Source of the DNA: Paulinella micropora
Taxonomy: Eukaryota > Cercozoa > Imbricatea > Euglyphida
Length of the DNA stretch: 32,417 nt
Reading direction: 5' to 3'
Assembly (NCBI GenBank): GCA_009731375.1
Contig: BJOX01000232.1
Span: 1 to 32,417 of the forward strand
Shown here one piece after another: positions 1-8,562 of this stretch; within the stretch, counting starts at the first letter, position 1; the number at the start of each line of letters is the position of its first letter. Below the pieces are notes generated by a model. That model searched no databases and was not told the DNA's origin. It was given only the letters and a program-made list of their open reading frames with translations. The position numbers were made by a program, and so were the translations under genes.

Positions 1-1
1 C

Positions 2-661
2 AGTGCTCGCGTATTTAATCGCATGAATTATCTCCATTCGTCCAGTGCGCGGGTTTTCAACTTTGAATGTAATTTGACCGCTACCCAGATATTGGACGAC
101 TATTTCAAACACATTCAATTTAGTAAAATCAATCGTGGGGAAGTTTCCAGTATCATTACATTTATCAACGTTCCAAGCATATTGTTTTACCACATTTTCT
201 ACGCCCCCCGCCGTTCTTACAACGCACATTCCCAAACTTGATTGTCTAAAACATAAATTGTCTGCTGGTGTGCCTATGCCGATATCGCAATTGAAAGCAT
301 CTGCCGCGATAGATGATGGAAACAATGCGGAAAATCTAGCAACCAAGCCCATGCCACTTCTATATTTTGCTCTCTCTATAGTCGTAATCTGTGCGGTTGA
401 ATTACCCGAGGCCGATGTCGTTAAAACCGCCATTGAATTAGCAGTTGATACCACCCCGCCGTTTGTTTCTGTTTTATCAAAGAAACGAGTATTAATACCA
501 TAAGTGAAGACATTTTGTAATACGGGCGATAGAGTTGCCGTTCTCAACTCTCCGAAGGCCGTTGTTGGTAAAGCATCTTTAATATTATCTATTGATAAAG
601 AAGATGATGACGATGTAGATGATGACGATGGTGTATTCGTGCTTTGACCAAAAAGGTTCAT
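2..661 (-). CDS. Partial virion surface (spike-like) protein of element A
   Basis: This open frame starts at the ATG complementary to 659-661 and runs off the left edge of the window without a stop, so at least 220 residues are seen. The N-terminus has a Ser/Thr-rich stretch (residues about 8-22). After it comes a segment resembling the start of the 13391-14637 gene of element B: both have a T-A-F-G-E motif followed by T-L/L-T-P-V and an I-N-T-R...K-T-E-T block. Near the window edge both share a V/I-E-N-P-x-T-G motif and then an H-x-I-K-Y-A motif. The function is inferred from position next to capsid genes in B and is not proven; a minor capsid or spike role is likely. It is divergent from the gene at 711, with a palindrome between them. 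No break is visible in this copy, unlike its B homologue. Confidence 0.7.
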   Translation of the reverse strand, partial: MNLFGQSTNTPSSSSTSSSSSLSIDNIKDALPTTAFGELRTATLSPVLQNVFTYGINTRFFDKTETNGGVVSTANSMAVLTTSASGNSTAQITTIERAKYRSGMGLVARFSALFPSSIAADAFNCDIGIGTPADNLCFRQSSLGMCVVRTAGGVENVVKQYAWNVDKCNDTGNFPTIDFTKLNVFEIVVQYLGSGQITFKVENPRTGRMEIIHAIKYAST

Positions 662-670
662 TTTATATTC

Positions 671-695
671 AAGTTGATTTAATTTAAATCAACTT
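671..695. promoter_or_regulatory. Palindrome in a divergent promoter region
   Basis: Two 12-bp arms, AAGTTGATTTAA and its complement, surround a single T. The palindrome lies between the divergent start codons at 661 (minus) and 711 (plus), almost midway, and the rest of this 49-bp gap is AT-rich. It may be an operator or a bidirectional promoter core; this is inference from position and symmetry. Confidence 0.5.
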
Positions 696-710
696 ATATT
701 ATATAAAATC

Positions 711-986
711 ATGCCGATAATAATACACGAATTGCCGAGTGATATAGTTGGACATATAAGGACATTTGTTTATTCAGAGACATCCAAGATTGATTATAAA
801 AAAGAATTTTGTAATATATGCGGTTTGTCTCGCACATTCCAGTCGCACCCTCCTATTATAGCAGTTGATATTGATAATGTAGATGGTGTTCAGTTTTTCA
901 CAATCTGTTCTATTAATTGCTACAGACAAGAGGCTAATATTAGAGCAAAATATCGTGAGCCCCCATTGATTGTGGTTAAGTATTAG
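711..986 (+). CDS. Small Cys-rich, probably zinc-binding protein
   Basis: The 91-residue product begins with a short helix-like segment that faintly recalls an F-box start (E-L-P-S-D-I-V, residues 7-13). It then has two cysteine pairs, C34-x2-C37 and C66-x3-C70, the usual pattern of a treble-clef or similar zinc knuckle. The sequence between the pairs is not strongly charged. The start ATG follows the AT-rich divergent promoter region and its palindrome. The 3' end overlaps the convergent resolvase-like gene by 11 bp, which is typical of compact viral genomes. I do not recognise the family. It could be a host-interaction or regulatory protein, but nothing in the sequence decides this. Confidence 0.55.
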   Translation: MPIIIHELPSDIVGHIRTFVYSETSKIDYKKEFCNICGLSRTFQSHPPIIAVDIDNVDGVQFFTICSINCYRQEANIRAKYREPPLIVVKY

Positions 987-2337
987 CCTTCTTTTTAATT
1001 CTAGCACTTCTTCTTAATGGTGCTTTTGTTTCCTCTGCTTTTTTTGCTTCACTCTTCGTCTCTTTACTCTCTTCGCTGTCGCTCTTCGGCGCTTCGCCCC
1101 TCTTCTCTTTAATAAATGTATTGACAATAACGGCTCCAATCCCGCTTAATTGTCGTAGTTTAGTATTTGTTATTTGCCCCTCGTAATCGCCCCATATCTG
1201 CTCAAGCAATTTATACTTATCCTCTCTACTAGCGCTTTTACCTAATGGTTGGTATTTACATTTTTCGTCTCCGTTATCTAGATTGCTTTCAATTCCATTA
1301 GTATTATTTAAATTCAAATATAAATCTATTTTTCGTCTCAACTCCTCTAATTCTGTTTTAATCCCTTCTGCCTTAATTTCTTCAGGGTCGGCCACATTAA
1401 CCCAACTATAACTAAATGAAGTGAGCATATCGCCGTGCCCCAACACATTTGAAACCCACGTATTAAAATTCTCTAATTTCGGATTGGCGAAATTACTATA
1501 CGACAAACTAGCATATAGTTTTCGCAACATACTGCTTTTCTGTGTGTATTCCGATAGCCAAGGGAAGATTTTGATAATCCTTTTGTTTAGTTCATTATTC
1601 TTTTGTTTATCAAGCACACCTTCGCTGTTAATGATAACTGCTTTTTTCTTTTTGAAATGGTTTCGTATTGAATTTACTTGTTCTATTACAAACTGGGGAG
1701 TAAAAAGGACAACAGGCCTCTCAGTCCAATTCTTTTTTTGTCCTTCTCTCTTTTTTGCTAGGTTATTCACTCGCAACCAACTCGGTTTATCTGGTATTAA
1801 TTCATATGTGTTTTTATCAAATATTTCCACAGGCCTTGCTCCAATTGCTATCATCAAAGCAAGCAGTTTAAGATAAGGGTCATTACTTAATATCATATCA
1901 TTCATTTTAGCCATTACATCACGGACATCAATCTGTATTTTTTGTTCATTTTTGGCTTTGACATCTTTCTTATATCCCTCAACGATATCAATCCGCTCGT
2001 CTTCATTTAGATTAAAATACTTATCCAGTTTGCTCATTTCATATACTTTTTCACTTTGGTTGGGCTCTATTGCTTTTTTTCTCACCTCAGAAAGTCTTTG
2101 CCTTCTACTATTCAAATTTGGATACACGATAGCATATTTAGGATATATCACCTTTAGTGCCTCAAGCACCTCTTCATCACTCGTTGGCGTGCTAAATAAA
2201 GATATAATAGCATTATGAAAGGCTATACTTGGTTTTAATTCGCTATCGTAGAAGTTGGACACGACCTCATAAATTTTACTTTCAGTTGTAGCAACTCTTA
2301 ACTGCCTAACAAACTTCTTGTCATCTTCGCTCCACAT
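976..2337 (-). CDS. Telomere-resolvase-like tyrosine recombinase (protelomerase-like)
   Basis: The 453-residue protein shows the tyrosine-recombinase layout. An N-terminal helical region (1-150) is followed by A-R168-P-V-E, a K195/K196 pair in a likely beta-hairpin, an L-R272-K-L-Y-A motif, L-G-H301 and a candidate nucleophile Y310. H301 and Y310 are nine residues apart, as are the equivalent residues of Cre and lambda integrase. The G-A-R-P-V-E, N-L-A-K-K-R and R-K-L-Y-A patterns recall telomere resolvases of the TelN/TelK/ResT type more than phage integrases (from memory of the family, not a search). Residues 365-412 look like a helix-turn-helix region, and the tail is charged and ends in a basic R/K cluster. 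Resolvases cut palindromic replicated telomeres and rejoin each strand to itself, giving covalently closed hairpin ends. A large inverted repeat about 2.1 kb away at 4479-4886 fits such a role. An ordinary integrase remains the alternative. Confidence 0.65.
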   Translation of the reverse strand: MWSEDDKKFVRQLRVATTESKIYEVVSNFYDSELKPSIAFHNAIISLFSTPTSDEEVLEALKVIYPKYAIVYPNLNSRRQRLSEVRKKAIEPNQSEKVYEMSKLDKYFNLNEDERIDIVEGYKKDVKAKNEQKIQIDVRDVMAKMNDMILSNDPYLKLLALMIAIGARPVEIFDKNTYELIPDKPSWLRVNNLAKKREGQKKNWTERPVVLFTPQFVIEQVNSIRNHFKKKKAVIINSEGVLDKQKNNELNKRIIKIFPWLSEYTQKSSMLRKLYASLSYSNFANPKLENFNTWVSNVLGHGDMLTSFSYSWVNVADPEEIKAEGIKTELEELRRKIDLYLNLNNTNGIESNLDNGDEKCKYQPLGKSASREDKYKLLEQIWGDYEGQITNTKLRQLSGIGAVIVNTFIKEKRGEAPKSDSEESKETKSEAKKAEETKAPLRRSARIKKKANT

Positions 2338-2466
2338 CGTAGTGTATATAAGACAAGTCTATTTTTTTCTAAGTCAAAAATAAGGTCGGACAGCAACAGG
2401 AGAAGGTATTTTCACTCCCACTGCTCTTATATTCACCCAAAAAAATGTTATGGCTAAGCAAAAAAA

Positions 2467-2561
2467 GGTTGCCGTGCGGTGGAAAAACATCAATTAGAAT
2501 TGAACTTGCAACTATTTTTTTCACGATGTGCTTACTAACCATTTTGCCACCACACGGAACC
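2467..2561 (-). other. tRNA-like stem-loop (possible degenerate tRNA or SINE head)
   Basis: Segments 2467-2482 and 2547-2561 pair over about 15 bp with one bulge and one G-T pair. Read on the minus strand, the inner 78 nt (2476-2553) start with GTGGTGG, which pairs with CCACCGC at the end like an acceptor stem. They contain an A-box-like ATGGTTAGTAAG and a B-box-like AGTTCAATTCT. The T-stem does not pair properly, so I do not call a functional tRNA. It could be a tRNA-like viral element, a tRNA relic or a SINE fragment. It lies in the 406-bp gap between the resolvase-like gene and the gene at 2744, which otherwise holds only AT-rich sequence and the repeats listed. Confidence 0.35.
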
Positions 2562-2659
2562 CTAAATAATTTGTTGAAAAAAATGGTATTTGAAGTATTA
2601 CCGCCAGTCTATTTTTTTTAAGAAAATTCTAGAAAATTCTATTTCCGTGAATATGTCTT

Positions 2660-2736
2660 TGCGACACCAAGACACCGCGGTGTCGCAGTGTCGCAGAGGT
2701 TGCGACAGAATTTCGCTTTTTTGTCGCAGTGTCGCA
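2660..2736. repeat. Cluster of six TGTCGCA heptamers upstream of the coiled-coil gene
   Basis: TGTCGCA occurs at 2681, 2689, 2722 and 2730, and its complement TGCGACA at 2660 and 2701. Two pairs (2681/2689 and 2722/2730) are spaced by exactly 8 bp, and the 2660 and 2681 copies form an inverted pair. The cluster ends 8 bp before the ATG at 2744. The arrangement resembles binding sites for a dimeric or iteron-binding protein. Autoregulation of the gene at 2744, or an origin, are the options I would test. Confidence 0.55.
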
Positions 2737-2743
2737 AAAAAAA

Positions 2744-3277
2744 ATGGACTTAATTCCGAGCAGAACCAAAACTAAAACAGATTGGTTTGAGGAATATGAA
2801 ATTCGTAGAACAAGTAAGGATAGACTAAATAAGGATAAAATAATATGCGAAGAAAGAATTTCTAAAATAGACAAAGAAATTTCTCGTCTCGTTGAAAAGA
2901 AACAGCCAGACATAGTAAAACTAGAGGTGGTTAATGAGATGTTGCGACGATTGAGTATTGAAAATAATGAAGTAGAGGCTGATAAACTTTTTAGAATGAG
3001 ACAAAAAAAATTGGAAAAAAAAATAAACAAAGAACGAGATAATTTCTATAAGTGGAAAAATGACAATCGTGGCCAACTTTCCGCTATTGTCATGAATAAA
3101 ATTCTCGTTGGTATTGAAAAAGAACATTTATCGTTTAATTCTTCGTTTAACAAATATTCAAGCGATGGTATTAACGAGCACATAAATGATAGCATTAATA
3201 GTAGTATTAAACGAGAACACGATAGAAACATGCACAGAGTCTTCAGAACCGAGAGTGCGGATAGCAACTCGGAATAA
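2744..3277 (+). CDS. Charged coiled-coil protein of element A
   Basis: The 177-residue product is strongly charged and predicted helical between residues about 10 and 100, with runs of Lys, Glu and Arg in heptad-like spacing and a K-K-L-E-K-K-I-N-K-E segment. The C-terminal third is Ser/Asn/Asp-rich and ends in an acidic tail. I start it at the ATG at 2744; the frame is open 15 bp further upstream only through a GTG that lies within the TGTCGCA repeats. I do not recognise the family. The repeats directly upstream suggest it is tightly regulated or that the protein may itself bind them. It is encoded away from the resolvase-like gene. Confidence 0.5.
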   Translation: MDLIPSRTKTKTDWFEEYEIRRTSKDRLNKDKIICEERISKIDKEISRLVEKKQPDIVKLEVVNEMLRRLSIENNEVEADKLFRMRQKKLEKKINKERDNFYKWKNDNRGQLSAIVMNKILVGIEKEHLSFNSSFNKYSSDGINEHINDSINSSIKREHDRNMHRVFRTESADSNSE

Positions 3278-3438
3278 AAAGACTTTAGTGTAAAATGTTG
3301 ATTTAAAATATGTTGATTTTACTTAGAAAACAACATTATCAACATACATTGGTTTTTTTCAAAACCAAGGGGTTTAACACCCCACCCTAATTCAAAGAAA
3401 TTTCTATTACACTTGCTTTTTGGCGTGTGTAATAGGCA

Positions 3439-3519
3439 ATGGGAGAGCCGAATGAAGTAGCCGACCAACTCGGCGAAATGAACATCGCCCCTACCCCTGC
3501 CCCTGCTGGTAAGCACTAA
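3439..3519 (+). CDS. Possible 26-residue micro-ORF
   Basis: A short frame with ATG at 3439 ends with a Pro/Ala repeat (A-P-T-P-A-P-A) and a stop at 3517-3519. A GGTAAG hexamer near its end resembles a splice donor, so it could also be a first exon read into a downstream gene. It lies between the coiled-coil gene and the gene at 3537. Evidence is weak: only the unusual composition in an AT-rich setting. Confidence 0.2.
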   Translation: MGEPNEVADQLGEMNIAPTPAPAGKH

Positions 3520-3536
3520 GTCTATCGTTTCTTTTT

Positions 3537-3908
3537 ATGACAATGAATGTGGTTGTAGGTTTCTGGAAGACTTGGGAGCGGGTTGAAAAGAAAGCCCCTG
3601 CCGAAGACATGCAACTCACACGCGTGTCTGCTGGGTTTGTTGGGCTTAGTTTGGTGAATGGTTTTGACGCCTTTCAAAAGGATGTTAAGTATTTTACTCG
3701 CCATGTCAATGAGCGAAGCGAGGATTATCTTTTCGCTTGGGTTCCTCTAGACAGAACCATGAGGAACCCGAGAAAGAAAACTTTCTTTCTCGTTTCGCTC
3801 CAAGTTGAGGGGAGGGAGGAAATTCTTGTCTTTCCCTCCCTCTCTGCTTTAATGAAAAAAGTGGGAGATAACGAAGAGAGCATCAATTGGTTTGTCCCCA
3901 TTGATTAA
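3537..3908 (+). CDS. Hypothetical protein of element A
   Basis: The frame encodes 123 residues with balanced composition, several aromatic residues (including three Trp) and no transmembrane segment, so it is probably a folded soluble domain. The start ATG at 3537 is preceded by AAGTCTATCGTTTC, containing a TCTA core 13 bp upstream that resembles the one before the gene at 12381. I do not recognise the family. It is the last gene before the terminal repeat region, and the following 570 bp hold no gene, only the octamer cluster and simple sequence, so the genome end probably begins there. Confidence 0.5.
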   Translation: MTMNVVVGFWKTWERVEKKAPAEDMQLTRVSAGFVGLSLVNGFDAFQKDVKYFTRHVNERSEDYLFAWVPLDRTMRNPRKKTFFLVSLQVEGREEILVFPSLSALMKKVGDNEESINWFVPID

Positions 3909-4003
3909 AATCATTTTTATTGAATTGACTTGGGTTTTCTCATTGTGTTATCCCCCCATTTGTGGTTTAATCATTAGATTTCCACTGGATTTCAATCATT
4001 AAA

Positions 4004-4289
4004 GGTCGGACACCTGCGAGAGAGAGCAGAGGGAGATTTTATAAAATTCATCTTCCTGCCCCCTGTCCAACCTTTGGCTTCATTTTTCCAAAACTTTTCC
4101 CTGTCCCCCTCCTATAAAGGGGGGACATACTTTTTTTTTTTTTTTTTTTATAAAAGGTTGGACAGGTTGGACAGATAAAAAAAAGATTAATAGTAAGAGT
4201 AATAATATATAAAATCCTTAAAAAAACATAATAAAAAGTGTCCAACCTTCAAAAACTAAGGTCGGACGTGTCCAACCTAAGGGTTGGAC
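4004..4289. repeat. GGTTGGAC octamer (iteron-like) cluster near the genome end
   Basis: GGTTGGAC or its complement GTCCAACC occurs at 4065, 4156, 4165, 4240, 4270 and 4282. The variant GGTCGGAC is at 4004 and 4260, with another at 2384. Two more exact octamers lie in the inverted-repeat arms at 4571 and 4787. Orientation is mixed. The region 3909-4478 has no gene; it also contains a T-run at 4130-4149 and a small hairpin around 4433-4451. Repeated octamers beside a terminus suggest binding sites for a replication or resolution protein. Confidence 0.6.
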
Positions 4290-4478
4290 AGGGGGTAGAA
4301 AGCGGTATTTTATAAAAACTCTCTCTCCCGTGCTCATATACACAAAAAGAAACAGGACTGCTTTTTGTGCTCAACAAGCACTACATAAGCACTACATTTT
4401 TTTACTCTCACATTATCCCCCCAACCCCCCCGTTTCAACTTCGTTGAAACCGCCCCCCCTTCCCCCCTTTCGGGGTGT

Positions 4479-4886
4479 GATCATTTATGTTGGATAGACA
4501 GGTCTAACCGCAAAGTATAAAACAAGCCGTTAAAATGTGTAAAACCAACATTAGACATATAGAAAAAAGTGTCCAACCCTTGTAAAAACCGACGAAGGTT
4601 TTCTAAAAATCAACAAACTAAGCACACTAAGAGAGATTAAGACATATTAAGCACATAGTCCATATTTTTACTACATAAAAATATATATAAATAAATTTTA
4701 TATGGACTATGTGCTTAATATGTCTTAATCTCTCTTAGTGTGCTTAGTTTGTTGATTTTTAGAAAACCTTCGTCGGTTTTTACAAAGGTTGGACACTTTT
4801 TTCTATATGTCTAATGTTGGTTTTACACATTTTAACGGCTTGTTTTATACTTTGCGGTTAGACCTGTCTATCCAACATAAATGATC
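4479..4886. repeat. Long inverted repeat, hairpin-telomere-like terminus of element A
   Basis: Arms 4479-4665 and 4700-4886 are exact reverse complements over 187 bp except for one mismatch (C4579 against A4786), with no indels. The 34-nt centre (4666-4699) is AT-rich and not palindromic. Reading once around a covalently closed hairpin with an unpaired loop would give exactly this arm-loop-arm order. Chlorella virus PBCV-1 is known to have hairpin termini with loops of about 35 nt. The arms stop abruptly at both ends: the left side continues into element A and the right side into CATA-rich host-type repeat. A replicated telomere junction or an assembly through a hairpin end are both possible. 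Confidence 0.75.
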
Positions 4887-5734
4887 TACATAAATATATA
4901 CATACATACATACATGCATACATACATACATACATACATACATATACACATACATACGTACGTACATGTATACATACATACATACATGCATACATACATA
5001 CATACATATATACATTACATACATTTACATACATACATACATACATACATGCGTACATAAATACATACATACATACATACATACATACAGACATACATAG
5101 ATACATGCATACGTTCACACATACACACATACATACATACTAACATACATACAAACAAAGATAGATAGATGGAGAGATAGATAGATACAGACAGACATAC
5201 ATACATACATACATGCACACATGCACACATACATACACACATACACACACATACATACATACATACATACATACATACATACATACATACATACATACAT
5301 AGACATATACACCTGCAGACATACATACGTACACACATGCACACATGTATCTATGTATCTATGTGTGTATGCATGTATGTATGTATACATACAGTATGCA
5401 TGTATGTATGTATGTATGTACATATGTATATATTCATGTGACATTTTATGTATACGTACATACATACACACACATACATATGCGTACATAAATACATGAA
5501 TACATACATACATACATACATACATACAATACAATACATACAATACACACAATACACACAATACATACATAAATACATACATAAATACATACATACATAC
5601 ATACATACATACATACGTACATACATACATACGTACGTACGTACATACATACATACATACATACATAAACACACACACATACATAAACACACACACATAC
5701 ATACATAAATACATACATACATACATACATACAC

Positions 5735-5771
<37 letters not shown>

Positions 5772-5788
5772 TAGATAGATAGATAGAC

Positions 5789-5840
<52 letters not shown>

Positions 5841-5892
5841 GGATCCATACATACATACATGAACATATACATACATACAAAAATACATGCAC

Positions 5893-5926
<34 letters not shown>

Positions 5927-5931
5927 GTAGG

Positions 5932-5994
<63 letters not shown>

Positions 5995-6015
5995 GTAGGT
6001 AGGTAGGTAGGTAGG

Positions 6016-6047
<32 letters not shown>

Positions 6048-6060
6048 CAGATAGATAGAC

Positions 6061-6112
<52 letters not shown>

Positions 6113-6162
6113 GCATCCATACATACATACATGAACATATACATACATACAAAAATACATGC

Positions 6163-6216
<54 letters not shown>

Positions 6217-6235
6217 CGATAGATAGATAGATATG
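4887..6235. repeat. (CATA)n and (GATA)n microsatellite tract
   Basis: About 1.35 kb of tetranucleotide repeats: CATA/CATG/CGTA variants to about 5735, then mostly GATA with GGTA and GACA interruptions. Higher-order duplication is visible, since a segment with ATGGATCCATACATACATACATG recurs with small changes near 5838 and 6110. No gene. Long repetitive frames across it are artefacts of the repeat. Confidence 0.95.
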
Positions 6236-6462
6236 TTTGATCTATGGGCGTGGCTTAGCTTGAAAAGCCATGGCCTCCTATACTGCCCCCGGACAAGAAC
6301 TTTCAGCACCGGCCAAGCTGCACACCAACCACTGTCTCGCTGTGGTTGGTGTCTGTGCCCAGTTCAAGCCGAAAGGTAGCCGAGCCCTTTTGAACTATAC
6401 GGGACAACACTAGAACACTCCCCAGGAGCGTGTGCCCTAAGGAGATGATGCCATGAGCAAGT
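6236..6462. other. Unique island inside the microsatellite
   Basis: A 227-bp island of balanced GC content with no coding frame of note. It contains a perfect 9-bp hairpin (ACCAACCAC paired with GTGGTTGGT, about 6325-6352). It may be part of a host dispersed repeat; I do not recognise it. Confidence 0.5.
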
Positions 6463-6464
6463 CC

Positions 6465-6540
<76 letters not shown>

Positions 6541-6552
6541 CTATACATAGAC

Positions 6553-6590
<38 letters not shown>

Positions 6591-6624
6591 CTATAGATAG
6601 ATAGATAGCTATAGATAGATAGCT

Positions 6625-6676
<52 letters not shown>

Positions 6677-6678
6677 CT

Positions 6679-6745
<67 letters not shown>
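6463..6745. repeat. (GATA)n microsatellite
   Basis: GATA repeat interrupted by TAGCTATAGATAG units at roughly 6539, 6590, 6608, 6621 and 6675. No gene. Confidence 0.95.
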
Positions 6746-6746
<1 letters not shown>

Positions 6747-7213
6747 GATATCGACTAATGTCAGAAAAAAGGAGCTTCTGATTTCGTCAACCAAGGAAGT
6801 CTGTGGGTAAAGTATTAACCCGATGCCCAGCTAAGCCGTGATGTTTGCACGGAAGGGACTGATACAGGCGATACCAAAGCTCCCTAGTACCAGGCGGGGC
6901 CAGGGCTCGTTCCTTAAGCGCCCCTTGCAGAACGAGCTCCCACCTCCATTACAGAGGGCCCAGTAAGCAGATGGAGTTTCGAGACTGTCGACAGTCTAGT
7001 ATAAACCGACAGAGCACTGTGGGTTTTATTCCGGGCTCAACAAGCGAGAAAGGGCACCCTGAGGGAACAGGATTGTGCTTCCCGTCGCTATTTCGGCATG
7101 TGACTCATAGGCGTATGGCTAGGCACACATAAGGCACCCCACCACGGGCCCAGTACACCCACACCATCCCCTAATTCTCTGTCTGTCGACAGATGGCACC
7201 CATTTCAAAAACA
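6746..7213. other. Unique host-like island without a gene
   Basis: A 468-bp GC-moderate segment without a convincing coding frame. It contains a GACTGTCGACAGTC palindrome near 6984 and a second GTCGACAG-containing site near 7185. It looks like host intergenic or dispersed-repeat DNA; I see no further feature. Confidence 0.45.
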
Positions 7214-7222
7214 AGATAGATT

Positions 7223-7262
<40 letters not shown>

Positions 7263-7300
7263 TATAGATAGATAGGTAGGTAGGTAGGTAGGTAGGTAGG

Positions 7301-7337
<37 letters not shown>
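7214..7337. repeat. (GATA)n microsatellite abutting element B
   Basis: GATA repeat with a GGTA run in its middle. It ends only a few bases before the first sequence shared with the right terminal repeat, so element B probably inserted in or beside this microsatellite. Confidence 0.9.
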
Positions 7338-7338
<1 letters not shown>

Positions 7339-7341
7339 CCG

Positions 7342-7984
7342 GATCCACGAAAAATATTTAACTGCAGTCCTGACGATTTTAAAATGCAGTTTCAAAAATG
7401 GGCCCGCGCATTGGACATTTGCCTTATGGGCCCGCATGCAATTAATTGAGGGGTCCACCAGGGCGACCGGCAGGTTCACTGAAAATTTGCACGGACATAA
7501 CGGCATATTTGTCTTCTGGTTGGGTCGTCCCTTGAACAAGCTTGAAGAGGGCGGAAATTTTGGACAGTGTCTTCTTGATGTTGGGAAGGGATACTGTAAA
7601 AGTTTCAGCGTTTGAGTGCGTGCAGGTTGGTTGCAGACGTAATGTATGTAGAACATTCTGGCGTTTGGTGTGGTGCATCTCGCTTGATTTTCTTTGAACG
7701 GTTTTTCACACCCCACTCTTTTTGGTACTGGATGGGGTAACTGACGCAGCCCGTTGCAGCAGCAGCCGCAAAAACACATGAATTTTTTGAAACCACATTT
7801 TGTGGCACTCAGTGAACTAGGTTGCACCCTTAAATAGTAGTTGATAACCTGGAAGGTGTCATGAATTTTATCAAATCTAGACACGTCCAGGTTGTTGCAG
7901 CTCCTCCTATTGATTATAAATATGAAGAAACAAAAACAAACAAATAGCTTTCTACACCACACTACGAGAAAAATGTGTGTTATC
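7342..7984. repeat. Left terminal inverted repeat of element B
   Basis: Two blocks match the right end in inverted orientation: 7342-7425 against about 29707-29780, and 7838-7984 against about 29494-29637, with scattered substitutions. The stretch between them on the left is mostly missing on the right. A 263-codon minus frame across this region mixes terminal-repeat and GATA sequence and is not a gene. Inverted terminal repeats of hundreds of bases are typical of Polintons. I could not define target-site duplications. Confidence 0.75.
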
Positions 7985-8046
7985 TTTTTGTTTATCAGAC
8001 ACTTTTAAATTACTTATTAAGTAAATAAAAAAGTGTCTAATACAAT

Positions 8047-8392
8047 ATGGTTAGAAAAATTACGAAAGCTGGTGTATATGTATCTAAAGACGAAGTTTAT
8101 ATTAAATTGTGTGAGAATGGTGTGAAGAAGAAGAAAGAAATATATATAACGAAAAAGATGTCAAAGGAAGAAGCAGAAAAGGAAGCGATGGAATTTACGA
8201 AAAGGAAATATTATCAAAATACGAAGAAGATAATAAAAATACTGATTACAAACAATTAGCGAAGCAAAAGAAGTTAGAATGGAGAAAAGAAAAAATTAAA
8301 GAAAAATATATTTGTGTCTGTGGAAAGACGATAGGAATATACAGCAAATACACACATGAAAAAAGTCAATCACATAGAGATTTTTTCGATTA
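8047..8392 (+). pseudogene. Broken gene with a zinc-finger-like tail
   Basis: An initial frame of 70 codons (8047-8259) is Lys/Glu-rich and begins with M-V-R-K-I-T-K-A-G-V. A frame change around 8215 restores a longer reading that ends at 8392 with C-V-C-G...H...S-H, a C-x-C...H...H finger. The same kind of tail is found on the GIY-YIG genes of this element, but the N-terminal part here is not a GIY-YIG domain that I recognise. One indel therefore separates two plausible halves of one gene. A 24-codon frame at 8407-8481 just downstream may be spurious. The gene lies directly inside the left terminal repeat. Confidence 0.45.
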
Positions 8393-8562
8393 GAAAGAAG
8401 ACGTTATGATAGGAGGACATAAAGTAATTTGTATAGCATACAGAAACGACGACATAGAAAGATATTTTAAAAATAAATAATTAATTTTATTTTAAACTTA
8501 TTATTTTTTAATATATATAACGAGAAATTACAACTTTGAAAATTTACAAAATATTCAATACC

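Noticed and set aside
23-503. Plus-strand frames of 72 and 122 codons
   Set aside because: They lie opposite the surface-protein frame at 2-661, which has recognisable homology to the gene at 13391-14637.
3319-3516. 65-codon minus frame between element A genes
   Set aside because: Atypical composition, no upstream signal, and it overlaps the plus-strand micro-ORF; neither is strong.
4858-6794. Long frames of Tyr-Leu-Ser-Ile or Met-Tyr-Val-Cys repeats
   Set aside because: They are translations of GATA/CATA microsatellite in several overlapping frames and show no start or composition of a gene.
7171-7962. 263-codon minus frame
   Set aside because: It reads through GATA repeat and the left terminal inverted repeat; the matching right repeat does not keep the frame.
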